From assembly GCA_910578665.1 (NCBI GenBank), contig CAJTQU010000006.1, positions 1 to 64,000 of the forward strand: a stretch of DNA of 64,000 bases, read 5' to 3'. Positions 1 to 7,989 of this stretch are shown in pieces (within the stretch, counting starts at the first letter, position 1; the number at the start of each line of letters is the position of its first letter). The translations under genes were made by a program, and so were the position numbers. Below the pieces are notes generated by a model. That model did no database searches. It saw only the letters and a list, made by a program, of their open reading frames with translations, and was not told the origin of the DNA. This DNA is from an uncultured Muribaculaceae bacterium. Lineage in GTDB: Bacteria > Bacteroidota > Bacteroidia > Bacteroidales > Muribaculaceae.

Positions 1-284
1 GCACAAAATAGTAGAAACCAACGATTTGACCCAATAAACGGCCTCCGAGACCCATCTTTGAGCCGGCGGTGATACAGATGTCTGAGATTGGAGGGAAATG
101 CCGGTACATTTGTGGTACATTTTTGTGGTACATCCACGAAATTTGTACCAAAGATAATGTGCTAAATCGAAACTAACAAATGCTATAACAGGCTACGGGC
201 TGAAAATGGCAGGAGTGCTAAATCGTTCCAAATCAAAGTGTTACCAAATTGCTAAACGCTGGCGCAGTGACAGTTACGGACACG
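1..284. other. Left-edge intergenic region with short direct repeats
   Basis: No convincing gene is visible here. Three copies of GGTACAT lie at 103-109, 114-120 and 127-133, with an inverted copy of the core (GTACC) at 145-149. The 11-base word GTGCTAAATCG occurs at 159-169 and 215-225, with a weaker relative near 250. Plus-strand frame 2 is open from the edge to a stop at about 35-37, so the tail of a gene outside the window cannot be excluded. Clustered repeats next to the 3' end of a tRNA are typical of integrase arm sites at the edge of an integrated element, but no integrase is visible, so this is inference only. Confidence 0.3.
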
Positions 285-311
285 AAAAAGGGCCATCGAA
301 TGATGACCCTT
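285..311 (-). terminator. Rho-independent terminator of tRNA-Arg
   Basis: On the minus strand a 10-base-pair stem (302-311 with 288-297, one G-U pair) closes a four-base loop and runs directly into five T residues (289-285). It begins only four bases after the last base of the tRNA, as expected for a single-gene tRNA transcript. Confidence 0.75.
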
Positions 312-314
312 CAG

Positions 315-388
315 TGATCCGGTTGGGATTCGAACCCAAGACCCACAGCTTAGAAGGCTGTTGCTCTATCCAGCTGAGCTACCGGACC
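315..388 (-). tRNA. tRNA-Arg (anticodon UCU)
   Basis: The minus strand folds into a 74-base tRNA. The acceptor stem GGTCCGG pairs with CCGGATC (one G-U pair) and is followed by discriminator A. The D arm contains GCTC-AGCTGGATA-GAGC, the anticodon stem is CAGC/GCTG with loop CTTCTAA (anticodon TCT, reading AGA and to a lesser degree AGG), and the T arm contains GGTTCGAATCC. The 3' CCA is not encoded, so the CCA-adding enzyme would be needed. A terminator hairpin follows immediately. Confidence 0.95.
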
Positions 389-550
389 AGTTTTGTTATG
401 CAAAGTTACACATTTTCTTTGAATTCAGCAAATTTATATTTCTGCTTTCCATCCTTATTTTATGCCACCGGACTTATTATTCTGTAAATGAATATAGAGT
501 GCGGCCAAAATATATTGACCGCACTCTGAATATTTATTGTCTCTACTGAA

Positions 551-1930
551 TTATTCGCCTGCAGGAGCAAGTTTCACAGTGAAGTGACGGAGAAGCGGTG
601 CTTCCCATACGATCTTAAGACCACGCTTAACTTCGTGACGACGGTCGTATACATTCTTGATAGCTGCTGCAATTACATCCATGTGGTTGTTTGTATATAC
701 GCGGCGAGCGATGCAAAGACGGAGGAAGTCCAGACCACCGAAACGGTTTTCACGAGTCACGGGATCACGGTCTGCCAGAATGTAGCCAATCTCACAACCA
801 CGGATACCGGCCTCACGATACAGCTCTACGGTGAGCATCTGTGCGGGGAACTCTTCTTTGGGAACCTCGGTGAGGATCTTATCTGCGTCAAGGAATATAG
901 CGTGACCGCCTACAGGACGCTGGTAGGGAATGCCGTACTCATCAAGCTTGCTGGCAAGATACTGTACCTGGCGTATACGGGTTTCGAGCATGTCGAACTC
1001 TGTATTTTCGTCCAGACCTACAGCGAGTGCGTCCATATCACGACCATTCATACCGCCATATGTAACAAAGCCTTCGAAGCAAATGCAGAAGCCCTTGGCA
1101 CCTTCATACCAATCTTTGTGGCGTGTTGCGATAAAGCCGCCCATGTTAACGAGACCGTCTTTCTTTGAAGACATAGTCATACCGTCAGCCAGGTCAAACA
1201 TCTCGCGTGCGATCTCTTTGATTGTCTTATCGGCATAGCCTTCTTCGCGTGTCTTGATAAAATAAGCATTTTCTGCGAAACGGGCCGAGTCAAATATAAG
1301 GGGCTTTTTGTATTTCTCGCAAAGCACGTTTACTTCGCGGAGATTCTGCATGCTTACAGGCTGGCCGCCGGCTGTATTGTTAGTGATAGTGACAATAACG
1401 AACGGCACTTTGTCACCCTGCTCTTTCAGCACTTTCTCAAGTTTGTTGATGTCAACATTGCCTTTGAAAGGATGCTCGAGCTGAGTGTCTTTAGCCTCGT
1501 CTATAGTGCAGTCTACAGCAAATGCCTTACGGCTCTCGATATGACCCTTGGTTGTGTCAAAGTGAGAGTTGCCGGGGATGATATCTCCCTCGTGTACAAG
1601 ATAAGAGAAAAGTACGTTTTCAGCAGCACGGCCCTGGTGTGTGGGCAGTACGTATTCAAAACCAGTAATACGAGTGATGGTCTCTTTAAGGTTGAAGAAA
1701 GAACGGGCGCCTGCATAGCTTTCGTCACCCATCATCATGGCAGCCCACTGGCGGTCGCTCATAGCACCTGTGCCAGAGTCAGTTATACAGTCAATATATA
1801 CCTGCTCGCTCTTGAGCATAAACACGTTATAATCACACTCTTTGAGCCACTGCTCACGCTCTTCACGTGTGCTTTTACGGATAGGCTCTACCATTTTAAT
1901 CTTCCAGGATTCGGCGAAAGGTAATTCCAT
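551..1930 (-). CDS. tnaA: Tryptophanase (tryptophan indole-lyase)
   Basis: Pyridoxal-phosphate enzyme that cleaves L-tryptophan to indole, pyruvate and ammonia in the cytoplasm; in gut Bacteroidales it is a major source of indole. The 459-residue protein is full length for the beta-eliminating lyase family. Visible landmarks are the DSGTGAMSD segment (51-59), PTHQGRAAEN (96-105), TNNTAGGQPVS (183-193), DSARFAENAYF (214-224) and the lysine pair in SSKKDG, where Lys257 aligns with the Schiff-base lysine. Tyrosine phenol-lyase is the close alternative, but the overall sequence resembles Bacteroides tryptophanases. The gene stands alone with its own promoter (1968-1999). The transcript leader is only about 30 bases, so there is no room for a TnaC-type leader peptide like that of Escherichia coli. 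Confidence 0.93.
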   Translation of the reverse strand: MELPFAESWKIKMVEPIRKSTREEREQWLKECDYNVFMLKSEQVYIDCITDSGTGAMSDRQWAAMMMGDESYAGARSFFNLKETITRITGFEYVLPTHQGRAAENVLFSYLVHEGDIIPGNSHFDTTKGHIESRKAFAVDCTIDEAKDTQLEHPFKGNVDINKLEKVLKEQGDKVPFVIVTITNNTAGGQPVSMQNLREVNVLCEKYKKPLIFDSARFAENAYFIKTREEGYADKTIKEIAREMFDLADGMTMSSKKDGLVNMGGFIATRHKDWYEGAKGFCICFEGFVTYGGMNGRDMDALAVGLDENTEFDMLETRIRQVQYLASKLDEYGIPYQRPVGGHAIFLDADKILTEVPKEEFPAQMLTVELYREAGIRGCEIGYILADRDPVTRENRFGGLDFLRLCIARRVYTNNHMDVIAAAIKNVYDRRHEVKRGLKIVWEAPLLRHFTVKLAPAGE

Positions 1931-2285
1931 AAATGTATTAGTTTTTAAGTTCTGTAGTTATTTTCCACAAAGTTACTGCAAATAATCGGAATATGCAAAA
2001 AATATAGAATAAATTTCATATACTGCTATCCAACAGCGTTTTACTCATGCATATTTCCGATTCGGAGCCTCCCCTGCCGGTATGGAGCGCATATCTGTTT
2101 GTCAATCCGTCATAGCGGCATTCAAAACTTTTGTGACACCACCCTACACAGTATATGCAGAAATTGTATTATATTTGCGGTAATATTTTATATAATGTCT
2201 ATCAAGTATACCGGCCTATCAAATGAAAGCGTCTGTATAATTACTTTAAAATACACTTATAACTTATTAATCTACACGATGATAT
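1931..2285. other. Intergenic region between tnaA and the HU genes
   Basis: A 355-base AT-rich divergent intergenic region. It holds the tnaA promoter on the minus strand. On the plus strand TATATTTG at 2170-2177 fits the TAnnTTTG element and could serve the HU pair with a leader of roughly 100 bases, but no good upstream TTTG is present at the right spacing. No RNA gene, hairpin or conserved reading frame is apparent. Confidence 0.5.
1968..1999 (-). promoter_or_regulatory. Promoter of tnaA (Bacteroidetes type)
   Basis: On the minus strand TTTG (1999-1996) is followed after exactly 20 bases by TAACTTTG (1975-1968). This matches the Bacteroidetes primary sigma consensus TTTG-N19-21-TAnnTTTG. 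Transcription would start near 1961, about 30 bases before the tnaA start codon. Confidence 0.75.
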
Positions 2286-2570
2286 ATGGATACCAAGACA
2301 CTAACTGACAGTCTCGCACGACGATTAGACTACAATAAAAAAGATGTGGCTGTACTGCTTGAGTCATTATCGTCGGTAGTACGCGAACATTGCGGAGAAC
2401 TGGACAGTATCGCTGTGCCTGGGTTCGGGTGCTTTGAACCTAAAAAACGCATGGAACGAGTAATGGTCATGCCATCGACAGGCAAACGAATGCTGTTACC
2501 CCCAAAAATATCCTTATCATTCAAGCCTTCGGCAATTCTGAAACAGCGTTTACGCAAACAGACAGATTAA
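2286..2570 (+). CDS. HU/IHF-family DNA-binding protein
   Basis: A 94-residue HU-fold protein, the usual length of the family, expected to bind and bend DNA as a dimer in the nucleoid. The helical N-terminus (1-40) is followed by the GFGCFE strand and a beta arm containing VMVMPSTGKR. Its proline occupies the position of the residue that HU inserts between base pairs. Basic residues close the C-terminus. The next gene begins 29 bases downstream on the same strand and encodes a second HU-fold domain fused to a membrane segment, so the two are probably co-transcribed and might form a heterodimer. Bacteroidales genomes carry many HU paralogues, so the specific role is unknown. Confidence 0.85.
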   Translation: MDTKTLTDSLARRLDYNKKDVAVLLESLSSVVREHCGELDSIAVPGFGCFEPKKRMERVMVMPSTGKRMLLPPKISLSFKPSAILKQRLRKQTD

Positions 2571-2599
2571 ATTAGCTGCCAGTTTAACAATCAAATCGC

Positions 2600-3997
2600 A
2601 TGAACAATAAGATTACATTCCCCGAACTGACTAAATTGCTGGCACAGACATCCGGCTACAGTGAAGAAATATGTGACGCGTTTCTACGTGAATTATTTAC
2701 CATTGTGTCTGACACTATCACAGAAGGTGACAGTGTCAAAATAAAGGGTATCGGCACATTCAAATCTACACGTGTAGAGGAGAGAAAGAGCATCAATGTA
2801 AATACGGGGGCCGAAATGGTCATTCCGGGACACCGCAAAGTAAACTTCACACCTGACAAAAGTCTTGCCGAGGCGATAAACGCCCCTTTCGCCATGTTTG
2901 AGCCGGTAGAGGTACAATCTGGTATAACTGATGAAATGCTCTCTGCCGAAGACGATTATGTTATGGCTGAAGATGAGCAGGAAACATCAACTGTTTCTAC
3001 AATAGAAACACTGGTACAAACTACCAATAATGCCGAAACAAGGCATATTGATAATGCCCTGGCTGATAACTGCACCAAAGCTGAAGAAGCAGTTTCTATT
3101 GACATGCAGCCTACTACAAAGGCTCAAGAACAAACCAATGTAGAGGAGGTTATGACAGGCACTTGCTCAGACAATGACAAGTTATGTACTTGCATGAGTG
3201 TGCCGGAGAATGAAGATGAACCGTCCCCTACTCTCATAAAAGAGAGTATAGAGACTCAAGATTCTAAAAGACCACTTTACGATCCCAGGGTTGACACCAA
3301 CACAGACCACACAGCAGCATGCGGAATTTATAAACAAAAACAACACAGTAACAGAAAATCATTTTACAGAGGTATAATATTAGGACTTCTGGGCGCAATA
3401 GTGTTAATTGCGGCACTATTAGCAGGATGGCGCATGCTGGCGCCAGAATCATTCTGCAGAGTCACAGGCACATCACTTGCAAATCCCGGCACATATACTG
3501 CGCAAAACAACTTGCAGATAGAATCTGCCGAAATCATAGCGCCAAACACCGAGCACTATAATAAATACAAAAACGATACAACACCTGCATCAGAAACAAA
3601 AAATGCCGCAGATGATAGCAAAGTTGAAGAATTAGCTGATAAACCATCTTCTACCGAAGACGAAGTTCCCACAAAACCGTCTGACATAACCACTTCCGAC
3701 AAAGTAAAAGAAAGTTCCAAAACCGATAAAAAAAACGTGGAAAAGAAACGTTACGACACTATAACGAAAAAACGTTTCCTGACTACCATGGCAAAAGAAT
3801 ATTATGGTGATTACAACCTGTGGCCATTTATTTATGATGAGAACAAAGCAATACTAGGTCATCCGGACAGAATAAAGCCTGGCACACGCGTGGTCATTCC
3901 TCCAGCGTCAAAATATGGCATCGATGCTTCTAATGCCGCATGTGTAGCAAAAGCAAAACGACGCGGCCAACAAATATATTCCAAATATCGCCGCTGA
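2600..3997 (+). CDS. HU-domain membrane protein with C-terminal LysM-like domain
   Basis: A 465-residue composite protein. Residues 1-95 form an HU/IHF-type DNA-binding domain (IKGIGTFKST and VNTGAEMVIPGHRKVNFTP motifs). An acidic linker follows (about 100-245), then one hydrophobic segment (about 257-277, GIILGLLGAIVLIAALLAGW), then a Thr/Ser/Lys/Glu-rich spacer (about 290-385) and a LysM-like module (about 388-435; MAKEYYGDYNLWPFIYDEN, then IKPGTRVVIPP). The protein ends in a basic tail. LysM domains bind peptidoglycan, so the simplest topology has DNA binding in the cytoplasm and wall binding in the periplasm. The proline that HU normally inserts into DNA is replaced by valine (NVNTG). It lies 29 bases after another HU gene and ends at a palindromic terminator. 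Function unknown; the tether role is inference. Confidence 0.8.
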   Translation: MNNKITFPELTKLLAQTSGYSEEICDAFLRELFTIVSDTITEGDSVKIKGIGTFKSTRVEERKSINVNTGAEMVIPGHRKVNFTPDKSLAEAINAPFAMFEPVEVQSGITDEMLSAEDDYVMAEDEQETSTVSTIETLVQTTNNAETRHIDNALADNCTKAEEAVSIDMQPTTKAQEQTNVEEVMTGTCSDNDKLCTCMSVPENEDEPSPTLIKESIETQDSKRPLYDPRVDTNTDHTAACGIYKQKQHSNRKSFYRGIILGLLGAIVLIAALLAGWRMLAPESFCRVTGTSLANPGTYTAQNNLQIESAEIIAPNTEHYNKYKNDTTPASETKNAADDSKVEELADKPSSTEDEVPTKPSDITTSDKVKESSKTDKKNVEKKRYDTITKKRFLTTMAKEYYGDYNLWPFIYDENKAILGHPDRIKPGTRVVIPPASKYGIDASNAACVAKAKRRGQQIYSKYRR

Positions 3998-4007
3998 CGA
4001 TAGTCAA

Positions 4008-4045
4008 ACAACACGGGGTCAGGCTTAAGCCTGACCCCGTGTTGT
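4008..4045. terminator. Perfect palindrome, probable bidirectional terminator
   Basis: A 38-base perfect palindrome centred between 4026 and 4027 (19-base arms, core AGGCTTAAGCCT) sits between the convergent HU-LysM gene (ends 3997) and clpB (ends 4058). It would fold into a very stable hairpin in transcripts from either strand. No clear T run follows on either side, so termination may not be of the classical intrinsic type. Confidence 0.65.
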
Positions 4046-4057
4046 AATAGCTTCATT

Positions 4058-6646
4058 TTAATTTCTAAATACCAGATTATCCCCCTCTCGGTCTATCGTT
4101 ATCGGATGCTCTCTGTTGACCGTGCCGGCCAAAATATCTTTAGACAACTGGTTGAGCACCATGCGCTGAATAGTCCGTTTCACAGGACGAGCACCAAACT
4201 CAGGATCATAGCCATCTTCCGCAAGAAGCGACAACGCGTCATTTGTCACCTGGAGGGAAACACCGTTAGATGCCAACATCTTCTGCACCAGACGAACCTG
4301 TAAATGAACAATTTCATGTATCTCGGCCTGGTTCAGCGGAGTAAACATCACAGTCTCATCTATTCGGTTAAGGAATTCCGGACGGATATTCTGTTTGAGC
4401 AGTTCCATTACATCTTGCTTTGTCTCTTCAATCAACTCTTCACGGTTTTTATCATCAAGACGCGAGAGTTTCTCACGTATGATATGCGAACCCATATTAG
4501 AGGTCATAATAATAATAGTGTTCTTGAAATTGATAAAGCGGCCCTTGTTATCAGTCAGACGCCCGTCATCAAGCACCTGCAACAATATATTGAACACATC
4601 GGGATTAGCTTTCTCAATTTCATCAAACAGGACGACACTATATGGTTTGCGACGCACAGCCTCGGTAAGCTGTCCTCCCTCGTCATAGCCCACATATCCC
4701 GGAGGCGCCCCGACCAATCTGCTCACGGAATGCTTCTCCATATATTCGCTCATGTCAATACGGGTCATCATATCCTCATCGTCAAACAGATATTCAGCAA
4801 GAGCCTTAGCCAGCTCTGTCTTACCCACGCCTGTTGTCCCAAGAAATATAAACGAACCGATAGGACGCCGAGGATCATTCAACCCGGCGCGACTGCGCCG
4901 CACAGCGTCACTCACAGCCTTTATGGCCTCATTCTGGCCTATAACGCGACGATGCAGCTCTTCTTCCAGATGTAATAACTTTTCCTTTTCACTCTGGGCC
5001 ATCTTCTTAACGGGAATGCCGGTCCAACGTGAAACAATCTCCGCTATATCCTCGGCATCCACCTCCTCTTTAATGAGAGCGCCGTCGCCCTGCAATTCAC
5101 GCAGGCGGCTCTGTATAGCGATATTCTCATCCTCCTTTTGCTTGATACGCGAATAACGTATTTCCGCCACCTTGGCATAATCGCCCTCGCGCTCTGCCCG
5201 GTCGGCCTCTATCTGCAATTCCTGAATATCAATCTTGTTCTGCTGAATCTTATTAATCTCTGTTTTCTCAGCCTGCCATTTGGCTTTCAATTCTTTTGCA
5301 GTATCACGCAGATTAGCCAGCTCCTCATCAATCTGTTTAAGTCTGTATTCGTCATTCTCTCGTTTCAGTGCTTCTCTTTCTATCTCAAGCTGTTTAATCT
5401 TACGAGAAGCATCGTCCAGGGCCTGCGGCATAGAATCCATCTCCAGACGCAGTTTAGAGGCAGCCTCGTCTATCAGGTCTATCGCTTTATCGGGCAGGAA
5501 ACGATCTGTTATATAACGCACAGAAAGCTGCACCGAGGCTATTATTGCCTCATCCTTGATACGCACCTTATGATGGTTCTCATACCGTTCTTTCAAACCG
5601 CGCAAAATGGATATAGCAGCCAGCTCGTCCGGTTCGTCTACCATAACTTTCTGGAAGCGGCGTTCGAGGGCCTTGTCTTTTTCAAAATACTTCTGATACT
5701 CATCCAGTGTGGTCGCACCTATTGAACGCAGCTCGCCCCTCGCCAGGGCCGGCTTAAGGATATTGGCAGCATCCATGGCGCCCTCTCCCTTGCCTGCACC
5801 CACCAGCGTGTGGATCTCATCTATGAAAAGGATAATTTCGCCATCGCTCTGAGTCACCTCGTTAACTATGGCTTTAAGACGCTCTTCAAATTCTCCTTTA
5901 TACTTGGCACCGGCCACCAGGGCTCCCATGTCAAGTGAGTAAATCTGCTTGCTCTTTAGGTTCTCAGGCACATCACCGCGCACTATACGCTGGGCCAGAC
6001 CTTCTGCTATGGCAGTCTTGCCAGTGCCAGGCTCGCCTACAAGCATAGGATTATTTTTCGTACGCCGCGAAAGAATCTGCAGCACGCGCCGTATCTCCTC
6101 GTCACGGCCTATTACCGGATCCAGCTTGCCACTTCGAGCACGGTCATTAAGGTTTATAGCATATTTTGAAAGAGACTGATAGCTTTCCTCCGCACTCTGG
6201 CCTGTGACCTTCTGGCCGCGGCGCAACTCCTCAATCGCAGCCTGCAGACCTTTCTCTGTCATACCATAATCCTTAAGCAGCTGCGAAGCCCTGCACTTAG
6301 TCTGAAGTATACCCATAAGCATAGCTTCGACACTCACATATTCGTCTCCCTGTTTCTTAGAATAGTCAACAGCCTTTTGCAGGGCATCATTACTTTCACG
6401 GCTAAGCGTGACATCCGCACCTGACACTTTCGGCAATAAGGCCGTCTCACGATCCAACGCCTGTATGAGCGCTGACGCCGTTATGCCCAATTTCTGTAAT
6501 ACGAAATTTATGATTGTCTCACTCTCAAGGGTGATTGCCTTAAGTATATGCAGAGGCTCTATCTGCTGCTGGCCGGCAGAACGGGTCAGCTCGATAGCTT
6601 TCTGTATTACCTCCTGGCTTTTGATTGTAAAGTTATTGAAGTTCAT
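4058..6646 (-). CDS. clpB: ATP-dependent disaggregase ClpB
   Basis: Hexameric AAA+ chaperone that pulls proteins out of aggregates together with DnaK, in the cytoplasm. The 862-residue sequence has the full ClpB layout: an N-terminal Clp repeat domain (1-145), first ATPase domain with Walker A GEPGTGKT (near 205) and Walker [14 protein letters not shown], a long coiled-coil middle domain (about 410-520, rich in Glu/Lys/Arg), and a second ATPase domain with GTTGVGKT (near 605) and VLFDEIEKA. The long middle domain separates it from ClpC, which is also in this window. It is a single-gene unit convergent with the HU-LysM gene. A sigma-54-like sequence and an overlapping TAATTTTG element lie upstream (6689-6709), leaving a leader of about 30 bases. 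Confidence 0.95.
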   Translation of the reverse strand: MNFNNFTIKSQEVIQKAIELTRSAGQQQIEPLHILKAITLESETIINFVLQKLGITASALIQALDRETALLPKVSGADVTLSRESNDALQKAVDYSKKQGDEYVSVEAMLMGILQTKCRASQLLKDYGMTEKGLQAAIEELRRGQKVTGQSAEESYQSLSKYAINLNDRARSGKLDPVIGRDEEIRRVLQILSRRTKNNPMLVGEPGTGKTAIAEGLAQRIVRGDVPENLKSKQIYSLDMGALVAGAKYKGEFEERLKAIVNEVTQSDGEIILFIDEIHTLVGAGKGEGAMDAANILKPALARGELRSIGATTLDEYQKYFEKDKALERRFQKVMVDEPDELAAISILRGLKERYENHHKVRIKDEAIIASVQLSVRYITDRFLPDKAIDLIDEAASKLRLEMDSMPQALDDASRKIKQLEIEREALKRENDEYRLKQIDEELANLRDTAKELKAKWQAEKTEINKIQQNKIDIQELQIEADRAEREGDYAKVAEIRYSRIKQKEDENIAIQSRLRELQGDGALIKEEVDAEDIAEIVSRWTGIPVKKMAQSEKEKLLHLEEELHRRVIGQNEAIKAVSDAVRRSRAGLNDPRRPIGSFIFLGTTGVGKTELAKALAEYLFDDEDMMTRIDMSEYMEKHSVSRLVGAPPGYVGYDEGGQLTEAVRRKPYSVVLFDEIEKANPDVFNILLQVLDDGRLTDNKGRFINFKNTIIIMTSNMGSHIIREKLSRLDDKNREELIEETKQDVMELLKQNIRPEFLNRIDETVMFTPLNQAEIHEIVHLQVRLVQKMLASNGVSLQVTNDALSLLAEDGYDPEFGARPVKRTIQRMVLNQLSKDILAGTVNREHPITIDREGDNLVFRN

Positions 6647-6688
6647 ATTCGATATGATTTGTGTTTTTCCAAGTTTAAGAAAATATTA

Positions 6689-6709
6689 ACAAGAAACGTG
6701 CCAAAATTA
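6689..6709 (-). promoter_or_regulatory. clpB promoter: sigma-54-like -24/-12 overlapping TAATTTTG
   Basis: On the minus strand TTGGCACGTTTCTTGT (6704-6689) matches the sigma-54 pattern TTGGCACG-N4-TTGC except for T instead of C at the -12 dinucleotide, with correct spacing between GG and the second G. The same stretch begins with TAATTTTG (6709-6702), which fits the ordinary Bacteroidetes -7 element, so either sigma factor could be used. A start near 6678 would give a leader of about 30 bases. An almost identical sequence precedes clpC. Confidence 0.55.
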
Positions 6710-6761
6710 CCGGTCCGACGCCACCGGGCACATTAAGCAATATTCTGAAATATTAACACAT

Positions 6762-6791
6762 CGCGGATGTAAAAGGTTTATAACATCCGCG
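6762..6791 (-). terminator. Possible terminator hairpin after the DUF3037 gene
   Basis: A 9-base-pair stem (6762-6770 with 6783-6791) closes a 12-base loop between the end of the DUF3037 gene (6827) and the clpB promoter. It is not followed by a strong T run on the minus strand, so this is a weak call. Confidence 0.35.
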
Positions 6792-6826
6792 CAAGCCAGA
6801 AAGATAATACCGAACAAGAAAAAATA

Positions 6827-7210
6827 TCAGATGACCAACTCCTTATATAGCCGGTCAAATTCACTATCCAGATCTTCGGCAAAGCCCGGATGAGGCCTGG
6901 AGGTAGACACACACGAACTTTTTACCGCCGTAAGCCAGCGAAAACGCTCCTCGACAGGCCAGTCGGCCGCAGGATGACGATGCTTACGAGCCTCAGCTAC
7001 AATACAGAATAAACTCAATGCCGTGTCTATCTCATCACGTGTATGAATCGGATCGAACATATCTATACGTTCAAAACAAGGTGACACCATAGCTCTAAGC
7101 CATTTGCGCCGTTTGCACATCATGAGAAGCCCGACATTTATAAATTCCTCCCTCTCAACACGTGGCACATAGCGTATCACAGCATATTCATATAAGTTTT
7201 CGTCGCTCAT
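6827..7210 (-). CDS. DUF3037 family protein
   Basis: A 127-residue protein matching the DUF3037 pattern: an N-terminal YAVIRYVPRVEREEFINVGL segment (about 9-28), CKRRKWLRAMV, and a C-terminal part with RFRWLTAVKSSCVSTSRP and a Glu/Asp-rich end. No catalytic function is established for the family that I know of. Its start lies 23 bases inside the preceding HipA-like kinase gene, so the two are translated from one message. DUF3037 proteins are frequently found next to HipA-like kinase domain proteins, which suggests a shared function, perhaps as modulator or substrate of the kinase. That is inference. No signal peptide or membrane segment is visible. Confidence 0.7.
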   Translation of the reverse strand: MSDENLYEYAVIRYVPRVEREEFINVGLLMMCKRRKWLRAMVSPCFERIDMFDPIHTRDEIDTALSLFCIVAEARKHRHPAADWPVEERFRWLTAVKSSCVSTSRPHPGFAEDLDSEFDRLYKELVI

Positions 7211-7976
7211 CTATGGCAGAGTTTACAAATACAGACGAATTAGCCAACCTTGTGGTCAGAAAAGTGCTATACATCTCCCTTTGCCGAACCGGCGTCATGC
7301 CTCCGGCGGTCTCAGGCTGTAACCAAGTATCAGGTAACAATCCCACAATTTTACACAATGTGCGAGGGGTAATTTTGCTCCTCATAATCTTATCACACTC
7401 TTCCAGACGCGAAGCATAACGTAAAAATGCATGCTCTTTTATATAGGGGAACGGTGACATCGCTGCTTTGACAGGATCTGTCATGGCATGATGGAATATG
7501 AAAGAGGCCCCGTGGTCTATAAGCCATAATTCGTTGTCACGCACCAACATATTGGGATTACGCACCGTGCGGTCAACATTTGTCAGAAAAGCGTCAAGCC
7601 ATACTACCATCGAGGAAGTAAGCGCGTCAGGCGTATTGACAACAGGATCGGCAGTCACAGCGCCGGTTAAAAAATGAATACCTAGATTCAAACCAACTGA
7701 AGAGCGCATAAGATCCTGAACCTCTTCATCAGGCTCCGTGCGGCCAAACGATTCGTCTAATCCGACAAAAACAGCTTCCGGTACCCTGAACTTAAAAGCT
7801 CTGGCAACCTCTCCACCTAACAACTCGGCAACCAAAGCTTTACATCCGTGCCCGGCACCACGCAGCTTTACCACATACTTAAAACCGTCATCAGCCTCGC
7901 AAAGAGCCGGCATAGAGCCACCCTCTCTTAATGGTGTTATAAACCGCGTAAGACGCTGTGTCCTGATCTCAGGCAT
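7188..7976 (-). CDS. HipA-like kinase domain protein
   Basis: A 262-residue protein of the compact HipA-like kinase family. Lys37 (YVVKLRG) would contact ATP. VWLDAFLTNVDRTVRNPNML (125-144) resembles the HipA catalytic loop, with Asp135 as the candidate base and Asn140/142 as metal ligand. LIDHGASF (152-159) replaces the metal-binding DFG-like motif. It lacks the N-terminal subdomain and length (about 440 residues) of classical HipA toxins, and no HipB-type antitoxin is adjacent. The gene follows folE by 13 bases and overlaps the DUF3037 gene by 23 bases, so it appears to be the fourth gene of a tpiA-SPOR-folE operon. Phosphorylation substrate unknown. Toxicity is possible but not shown by the sequence. 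Confidence 0.72.
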   Translation of the reverse strand: MPEIRTQRLTRFITPLREGGSMPALCEADDGFKYVVKLRGAGHGCKALVAELLGGEVARAFKFRVPEAVFVGLDESFGRTEPDEEVQDLMRSSVGLNLGIHFLTGAVTADPVVNTPDALTSSMVVWLDAFLTNVDRTVRNPNMLVRDNELWLIDHGASFIFHHAMTDPVKAAMSPFPYIKEHAFLRYASRLEECDKIMRSKITPRTLCKIVGLLPDTWLQPETAGGMTPVRQREMYSTFLTTRLANSSVFVNSAIDERRKLI

Positions 7977-7989
7977 ACAATAGAAATCC

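Noticed and set aside
206..487. Plus-strand open frame of 93 codons
   Set aside because: It runs through the tRNA-Arg gene and its terminator, so it cannot be a real protein gene.
584..1168. Long plus-strand open frame opposite tnaA
   Set aside because: It is fully antisense to a well-conserved gene and shows no family resemblance.
4304..4975. Long plus-strand open frame opposite clpB
   Set aside because: It mirrors codon structure of clpB on the other strand and has no start context or homology.
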